Of a stretch of 47,961 nt of DNA, positions 43,375-47,961 are shown piece after piece. This stretch comes from Candidatus Sabulitectum sp. (lineage in GTDB: Bacteria; Fermentibacterota; Fermentibacteria; Fermentibacterales; JCC-6). The first letter of the stretch is position 1. Each line of letters begins with the position of its first letter. The notes beneath the pieces were generated by a model, which saw only the letters and a list, made by a program, of their open reading frames with translations, was not told the DNA's origin and ran no database searches. The translations under genes were made by a program, and so were the position numbers. The stretch is from NCBI GenBank assembly GCA_021107435.1, contig JAIOSV010000122.1, forward strand, positions 1 through 47,961, read 5' to 3'.

Positions 43375-44823
43375 TCATTCAAGTACAATCATTTTCCCTG
43401 TAGTGCTGAAACCATCAGCGTGGAACCGGCAGAAGTAGAAACCCGCTTCGACTTCTCTGCCGTGACCGTCTCTCCTATCCCATAAGACAGTGGCAGTACC
43501 GGAAGAGGGGGACACAGACAGTGGGATTCCTCTCACAAGGCGACCGCTGATATCGTAAATGCTCAGTTCTGTGTTTTGTGCCGCACAGCATATGCTGACA
43601 CTGATTTCGGTACTCCCACTGAATGGATTGGGAGAGATTTGAATAACAGGCCCCTCATCTGATGGATTAGTCGGCTCATCGTTAAAACCTGTATCTGGTC
43701 CTATCGCATAGAGCCTGCTTCCAGAGCAGATATAAACATTGCCGTTTGCGTCCATTGCCGGTGTAGATGTGGTATAGATTTCAAGTTCCAGCGCCCATTT
43801 TACGGAACAATCCGGATTAATCGCAAAAAGTGTATCGAATGACGCGATATAGATAACTCCATTCGCATCAATAATTGGAGAAGCTATCACATTGCTTGCA
43901 GTGTTCATGGTCCATGAAAGAACTCCGGACGGAGTTAAGGAATGGAAGTTCTGTTCGAATCCGCCGGCAATGTAAATGGTACCGTCATCTCCAAGACCTG
44001 CGGAGGTATGCCTTAGATCGCCAATATCGTAGCACTTCCACTTGACTGTGCTGTTCGGGTTTATCGCGTACAAAGGTCCCCCGAATCCGGTTGGATAATA
44101 GATCACACCATCAGAACCCACTGTTGGTGTTGAGAAAGAAAAAGACATTGGCGCTGTGCCTACATTTCGTTCCCAGTTCACGCTGCCGCTGGTATCCAGG
44201 CAGGTGAGATAGTGGTCAAAAGCAGTGGCATGCTGGATATACAGGCTGTTGTTATCGGATGACATGGCAGGACCACCTGAACTGCCACTGATCCCGGTGG
44301 GGTAGAACCAGTTCTGATTGCCATCCTGATCGATTGAATACATATTGTCTGTGTAGATTGTACCGTCCGGACCTGCAAGAACAGGAGAGCAGATTGCTGA
44401 ACTCCCCGAAAATGTCCATTTCACCTTTGCATAGGTAACAGAATCTTCGACAGCATAGAGTTTCTGATCGGTTGAGCCGAAATAGATTGTACCGTCTGCG
44501 TCAATTGCCGGAGAAGAAAGAACCTGATCGTTTGTCATACAGGTCCATTTCAGGGTACCATCCGGATTTATCGCATACAGATAACCGTCCTTGCAGCCAA
44601 AATAGATTGTACCGTCCTCACCAATTGCGGGTGACGATGCCTGAATGCCTCCTCCGGGAGTAAAGGTCCAGAGAGTATCCGATGTTTCCGGACCTGTGTA
44701 TGGGCAAAGACCAGTTCTCTGATTGTCATACTGGAAGGTAGGCCACATCGGTTGTGCCAGTGCAGATGCTGCAAGAAAGAAAGAAAATAGTATCCAGGTG
44801 TATCGTCTTTTCCCGTTCTCCAT
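43375..44823 (-). CDS. Secreted PQQ-type beta-propeller protein with sorting module
   Basis: 482 aa. Signal peptide (TWILFSFFLAASALA), then W-P-T-F-Q-Y-D-N-Q-R-T-G, the standard start of PQQ-binding-like propeller proteins. About eight repeats follow with D-G-T-I-Y-F-G, L-Y-A-I-N-P-D-G and L-K-W. The end carries S-P-N-P-F-S-G-S-T, L-S-I-Y-D-I-S-G-R-L-V, W-D-R-R-D-G-H-G and A-G-F-Y-F-C-R-F. No dehydrogenase residues recognised, so it is likely a binding or structural exoprotein. Confidence 0.85.
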   Translation of the reverse strand: MENGKRRYTWILFSFFLAASALAQPMWPTFQYDNQRTGLCPYTGPETSDTLWTFTPGGGIQASSPAIGEDGTIYFGCKDGYLYAINPDGTLKWTCMTNDQVLSSPAIDADGTIYFGSTDQKLYAVEDSVTYAKVKWTFSGSSAICSPVLAGPDGTIYTDNMYSIDQDGNQNWFYPTGISGSSGGPAMSSDNNSLYIQHATAFDHYLTCLDTSGSVNWERNVGTAPMSFSFSTPTVGSDGVIYYPTGFGGPLYAINPNSTVKWKCYDIGDLRHTSAGLGDDGTIYIAGGFEQNFHSLTPSGVLSWTMNTASNVIASPIIDANGVIYIASFDTLFAINPDCSVKWALELEIYTTSTPAMDANGNVYICSGSRLYAIGPDTGFNDEPTNPSDEGPVIQISPNPFSGSTEISVSICCAAQNTELSIYDISGRLVRGIPLSVSPSSGTATVLWDRRDGHGREVEAGFYFCRFHADGFSTTGKMIVLE

Positions 44824-45311
44824 TGTTGCGCTTCCCTCCGTGTTGATTTAGTACCGGCTGTCCCGGTGTATCGCAGTATGTACCCGCAGATTATTTCGTC
44901 ACCCGCGTGCTGCATCTTCCAATGTGACAATATAGAATGTCTGTATCCGGTTTTATTACCACCATTCCCTTTGGGGCGTACATTGCCCGCTAAACTTTTC
45001 ACTAATGTTTTCATGAATCCTTCATCTATAAGTCTAAGTATTTCATCTCCATCCGTCAACAAGGTGTATCAGGGCAACGTTCTCAGGTTCCGGCAGTTAA
45101 ATCTCCGACAGTTCAGGTTGACGATTCCCTGACCAGAGTTCTCTTCAGCAGCCTTTCCTAAATTGAAAACAGAGAAAAGAATGAGTGTCTTTCCGGTTAC
45201 GGGTTGAGGTCAGCTTTCAGCAATTTTCTGACCTCCCCCATCAGTTAGATAATTTCTCACATTCTTTTGTTTATAATTGAGAAATAAACACAGTGGACAA
45301 AGGGGATCGGG
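44824..45311. other. ~490-bp divergent intergenic region
   Basis: Between the minus-strand propeller gene and the plus-strand amidohydrolase. Contains the stem-loop at 45206-45235 and a TATAAT at 45272-45277 that suits the amidohydrolase gene, without a good -35. Short ORFs here look random. Confidence 0.45.
45206..45235. promoter_or_regulatory. Perfect 8-bp inverted repeat with 14-nt loop
   Basis: GAGGTCAG (45206-45213) and CTGACCTC (45228-45235). No T-run follows, so an operator or mRNA structure is likelier than a terminator. About 80 nt upstream of the amidohydrolase start. Confidence 0.4.
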
Positions 45312-46421
45312 ATTAAGGAACTCATTCAACTCAGGAACAGCCTCCACAGAGAACCGGAACTTGCCGGGCGCGAGAGGCAAACTGCGGAAAAGCTTACCCG
45401 CTTCCTAAAGAGGCAGCGACCGGATCTTCTGATTACTGAAATTGCTGGACACGGCATCATTGCCATCTACAGAGGAAATCCGCAGGGCAGAACTGTTCTC
45501 CTCCGCTGCGACATGGATGCTCTGCCAATCAACGAGATCATGAAAATTAATCACAGATCAATAAACAGAGGAATCTCTCACAAATGCGGTCACGACGGTC
45601 ACATGGCTATTCTGTGCGGAGTCGCGGCGGAACTTTCAAAGAGTAAACCCACACATGGAACAGTAATCCTTCTTTTTCAACCAGCGGAGGAGACTGGCTT
45701 TGGAGCTGTAAAAGTAATCAGCCGACTCGAGTACAAGCCTGATTTGTGCTACGCACTTCACAACCTCCCAGGCTTCTCTCTGGGACAGGTAATCACTCGG
45801 AACGGATCTTTTGCCGGTGCCTCAAAAGGAATGATTATCACGCTCACCGGGAAAAGCTCACACGCCGCGCAACCGCTTGAGGGAATCAGCCCGGCTCCTG
45901 CTGTCGCTTCACTGATTTCTTACTTCAACCGAATTTCAAAACTGACAGAAGGAATTATGGCTACCCTTATACATGCAGACATAGGTGAAATTGCCTTCGG
46001 TACTTCTCCCGGTAATGCCTTATTAATGGTCACACTCCGCGCTCCAACCACACCGGAAATGAATGAACTTTCACAGAGAACTGTTCAGCAGATTAAGAAT
46101 ACAGCCGAAACTGAAAAGCTGCAGTACAAAATAGACTGGACGGAAGAGTTCCCTGCTACAATCAATGCAGAACTCCCCAATTCCATAATACGCCGTACTG
46201 CAGAACAACTCGGGTTTAAAACCACAACTCCAGAAAAACCATTCCCATGGTCAGAAGATTTCGGGCACTTCACTGAAAAATATCCAGGAGCCCTTTTCGG
46301 ACTTGGCGCCGGATTACATACTCCCCCGTTGCACAGCCCTGATTATGATTTTCCTGATGAGCTGATACCCACAGGAGTTGAAGTGTTCAAGGGAATTATC
46401 GAAAGGTCACTTAAACTTTGA
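45312..46421 (+). CDS. M20D-family amidohydrolase/peptidase, probable AUU start
   Basis: The first ATG (45513) would remove the conserved N-terminus. The frame is open further upstream and reads K-E-L-I-Q-L-R-N-S-L-H-R-E-P-E-L-A-G-R-E, the usual M20D opening. ATT 45312, with AAAGGGG 6 nt before it, is the best start; no ATG, GTG or TTG is in frame. Metal-site motifs: R-C-D-M-D-A-L-P, H-K-C-G-H-D-G-H, Q-P-A-E-E, L-H-N-L-P-G and a late L-H-S-P-D-Y. Members hydrolyse N-acyl amino acids or peptides with a dimetal centre (Cys and His ligands present). Alternatively a 1-nt indel in the G4 run could restore a GTG start at 45293. The stop overlaps the next gene by 4 nt. Confidence 0.8.
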   Translation: MKELIQLRNSLHREPELAGRERQTAEKLTRFLKRQRPDLLITEIAGHGIIAIYRGNPQGRTVLLRCDMDALPINEIMKINHRSINRGISHKCGHDGHMAILCGVAAELSKSKPTHGTVILLFQPAEETGFGAVKVISRLEYKPDLCYALHNLPGFSLGQVITRNGSFAGASKGMIITLTGKSSHAAQPLEGISPAPAVASLISYFNRISKLTEGIMATLIHADIGEIAFGTSPGNALLMVTLRAPTTPEMNELSQRTVQQIKNTAETEKLQYKIDWTEEFPATINAELPNSIIRRTAEQLGFKTTTPEKPFPWSEDFGHFTEKYPGALFGLGAGLHTPPLHSPDYDFPDELIPTGVEVFKGIIERSLKL

Positions 46422-47035
46422 AAACAGAGAACAACACAATTCGGCACTATGAGAAGAAAGCCGGAATACTCGCGGGGAGATATGAGTCGGCAAATGTTGA
46501 TACTCTGCAGCATCAACTTCTATCAGTACTTGGGAACTGCAGCTCCATTTTTGAGCTTGGTTGCGGCTCAGGCAGGGATGCGGCATTCCTGCTGAAACAC
46601 ACGGAGATAACAAATTTAGTAATCACAGATGGGAGCGAAGAGATGCTTGCTCAGGCAGCAATACTTCACCCGGAGCTGATTCCGTATTTGAAGAAGCTCG
46701 AATTGCCTGATGGACTGAAAAAAGATAAAGCGAAATTTGAAGGCATCTACTCAATAGCAGCACTGATGCACATGACAACAGCGAACATCAAAGAAACCCT
46801 CAACCGGATCGCACAATCACTCACTCCCAATGGTATCCTCTTCATCTCAGTCTGCACAAAAAGGGGAGAACAACCACCGGATGACCACAGAACGTTCACT
46901 ATTAAGAGCAGCGAATGGTGGACAGATCAAGTTGAAGAGACCGGGTTAAATGTCACAGCAGCAACAGAATCCATCGATGGTCTGAGTAGAGCCGAGGCCC
47001 GCTGGTTGAACATTACAGCTATCAAGCCCAACTAA
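46418..47035 (+). CDS. Class I SAM methyltransferase
   Basis: 205 aa, TTG start overlapping the amidohydrolase stop by 4 nt, with AAAGG upstream. Motif I F-E-L-G-C-G-S-G-R-D-A, then I-T-D-G-S-E-E-M and L-T-P-N-G-I-L-F-I-S-V. The closest general look is the tellurite-resistance/Tehb-like or UbiE-like SAM fold. Translational coupling suggests it acts with the amidohydrolase; substrate unknown. Confidence 0.8.
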   Translation: MKTENNTIRHYEKKAGILAGRYESANVDTLQHQLLSVLGNCSSIFELGCGSGRDAAFLLKHTEITNLVITDGSEEMLAQAAILHPELIPYLKKLELPDGLKKDKAKFEGIYSIAALMHMTTANIKETLNRIAQSLTPNGILFISVCTKRGEQPPDDHRTFTIKSSEWWTDQVEETGLNVTAATESIDGLSRAEARWLNITAIKPN

Positions 47036-47061
47036 GGAACCAGGTCAGCCGAATGGCCCAC

Positions 47062-47102
47062 TTGACAACTCCTGCACTATACTCTATTTTTCAGAGTACT
47101 CT
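47062..47102 (+). promoter_or_regulatory. Promoter with operator-like inverted repeats
   Basis: TTGACA (47062-47067), 17 nt, TATTTT (47085-47090). TACTCT (47080-47085) and AGAGTA (47093-47098) form an inverted repeat over the -10, and AGAGTACTCT (47093-47102) is itself a perfect palindrome. Probably the site of the winged-helix regulator encoded second in this operon. Confidence 0.55.
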
Positions 47103-47120
47103 AAAAACAAGGAGATGGCT

Positions 47121-47681
47121 ATGACTAACAGCAAAATCGAATCGGATATCGGGTATGTGAAAGATCTGGTGATAAAGTCAGACAACTCAACTTCCCCGGC
47201 ATCAATCTATATTCTCTGGGCGGCAATACTAATGGTGGGTTTTTCCCTCATTGATTTTGCACCGCGATGGGTGGGCTTATTCTGGATGATAGCAGGTCCT
47301 GCAGGAGGAATGTTGAGTGGCTTTCTGGGTTACAAAACCGGAGCAAACAAGGGTCAGATGGATCGTGAAATTGGAATTAAGCATGCTCTTCACTGGAGCG
47401 GAATGCTGGTAATAATTGCTCTTGCTATTCTGCTCAGCGCCAGAGGTATCATTCATGGAGTTCTTATCAGCCAGGTTATCCTTTTAATAGTCGCTCTAGG
47501 GTGGTGGACAGCCGGTGTTCACTTCGACAGAATCTTTTTATGGCTGGGTGGAATCATGGTGCTTGGTTTTCTGGGTACACTGTTCATGGACAGATATGTC
47601 TGGACAACAATGGGAATTCTATTGGGAACAGTGCTAATCGTTACTGCAATACGTCAGGGAAAGAAAAATGTCAGGCGATGA
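47121..47681 (+). CDS. Five- or six-helix membrane protein
   Basis: 186 aa from ATG 47121 (AAGGAG 6 nt upstream; ATG 47115 abuts the site). Hydrophobic helices at ~28-44, ~50-70, ~90-107, ~110-130, ~135-150 and ~155-175; charged ends. Cotranscribed and overlapping by 14 nt with a winged-helix regulator. Membrane protein plus such a regulator is a common pair; function unknown. Confidence 0.75.
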   Translation: MTNSKIESDIGYVKDLVIKSDNSTSPASIYILWAAILMVGFSLIDFAPRWVGLFWMIAGPAGGMLSGFLGYKTGANKGQMDREIGIKHALHWSGMLVIIALAILLSARGIIHGVLISQVILLIVALGWWTAGVHFDRIFLWLGGIMVLGFLGTLFMDRYVWTTMGILLGTVLIVTAIRQGKKNVRR

Positions 47682-47961
47682 TAGCAATGGTATCAAGGAT
47701 GCTCTTAACAATCTGAACAGACTTCTTGGCCACAGAACAAGACTGGGCATATGCGTACTCCTTGCCAGACATACTGCCCTTTCTTTCAGCAGATTAAAAG
47801 AGCTTCTTGAAGAGACCGACGGCAGCCTGGGTGCCCAGCTCCGCAAGCTGGAGGATGAGGGATTCCTCTCAGTAAAGAAGGAATTCAGGAACCGTAAACC
47901 TGTAAGCTGGTATGGTCTTACAAACAAAGGTCGGTCCGGTCTTGAAAAACATCTTGATGCC
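47668..47961 (+). CDS. Winged-helix transcriptional regulator (cut at window end)
   Basis: 98 codons, no stop inside the window. AGGGA lies upstream of ATG 47668. R-L-G-I-C-V-L-L-A-R, then S-F-S-R-L-K-E-L-L-E-E-T-D-G-S-L-G-A-Q-L-R-K-L and F-L-S-V-K-K-E-F-R-N-R-K-P: the PF13601-type winged helix ('winged helix DNA-binding domain', ~85 aa). Likely binds the palindromes at 47080-47102 and controls its own operon. Confidence 0.8.
   Translation, partial: MSGDDSNGIKDALNNLNRLLGHRTRLGICVLLARHTALSFSRLKELLEETDGSLGAQLRKLEDEGFLSVKKEFRNRKPVSWYGLTNKGRSGLEKHLDA

Noticed and set aside
44568..45062. 164-aa minus-strand ORF
   Set aside because: Second half overlaps the propeller gene in another frame; the first half has no recognisable family or good start.

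Overview
The window looks like a chromosomal segment of an uncultivated bacterium of the FCB type. It carries secreted gingipain-like (C25) proteins, right-handed beta-helix and beta-propeller exoproteins that share a C-terminal 'PNP...' module of the T9SS type A / FlgD-Ig kind. Shine-Dalgarno sites are strong (AAGGAG, GGAGG), and TTG and GTG starts are common. I cannot fix the taxon without a search; Fermentibacteria-like candidate phyla are my best guess (inference). No rRNA, tRNA or CRISPR array was seen.

Left accessory island (1-4700): the end of a PIN toxin, a winged-helix protein followed by a papain/C39-like protein, a decayed IS21 element with a recognisable left end and a truncated istA, and a BrnT/BrnA toxin-antitoxin pair whose promoter overlaps an inverted repeat. 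Three copies of a related ~40 bp sequence lie between these modules. Next (4700-11460) come an active-looking C25 protease, a beta-helix exoprotein, an unknown 157-aa protein and a nucleotidyltransferase pair of the toxin-antitoxin kind.

A minus-strand chaperone operon (11477-16341) encodes a short Hsp70, two DjlA-like TerB + degenerate J-domain proteins (the first broken by two frameshifts) and an M48 metalloprotease. A lipoprotein, a methyltransferase, a ParB-like protein and a membrane protein follow on the plus strand (16484-19072). The minus-strand block 19019-22858 is the most interesting part: a zinc-ribbon membrane protein, a DUF2207-like membrane protein ending in a (Cys-Ala)n tail, a PqqD-like + radical SAM + SPASM enzyme starting 2 nt after that tail, and a methyltransferase. 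This has the layout of a peptide or protein maturation system in which the Cys-Ala tail is the candidate substrate (inference).

From 22953 to 28857 lie an acetyltransferase, a methyltransferase / glycosyltransferase / nitroreductase operon, a secreted repeat protein and a GAF-HD-GYP phosphodiesterase. A 44-bp tandem repeat array and a gene remnant follow. From 29299 on there is an ArsR-type regulator fused to a metal-site-less M29 aminopeptidase-like domain, a C25 homologue lacking its catalytic Cys, an IS91-like transposase fragment, and a set of signalling proteins (TPR-GGDEF, a truncated SBP-histidine kinase, and a cyclase-AAA-TPR protein laid out like soluble adenylyl cyclase). The right end holds a broken beta-helix gene, a PQQ-type propeller, an M20D amidohydrolase with a probable AUU start, a methyltransferase, and a membrane protein / winged-helix regulator pair cut by the window edge.

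Two genes whose N-termini extend past any ATG/GTG/TTG, and several single-base frameshifts, need checking against raw reads: they are either real biology or assembly errors.
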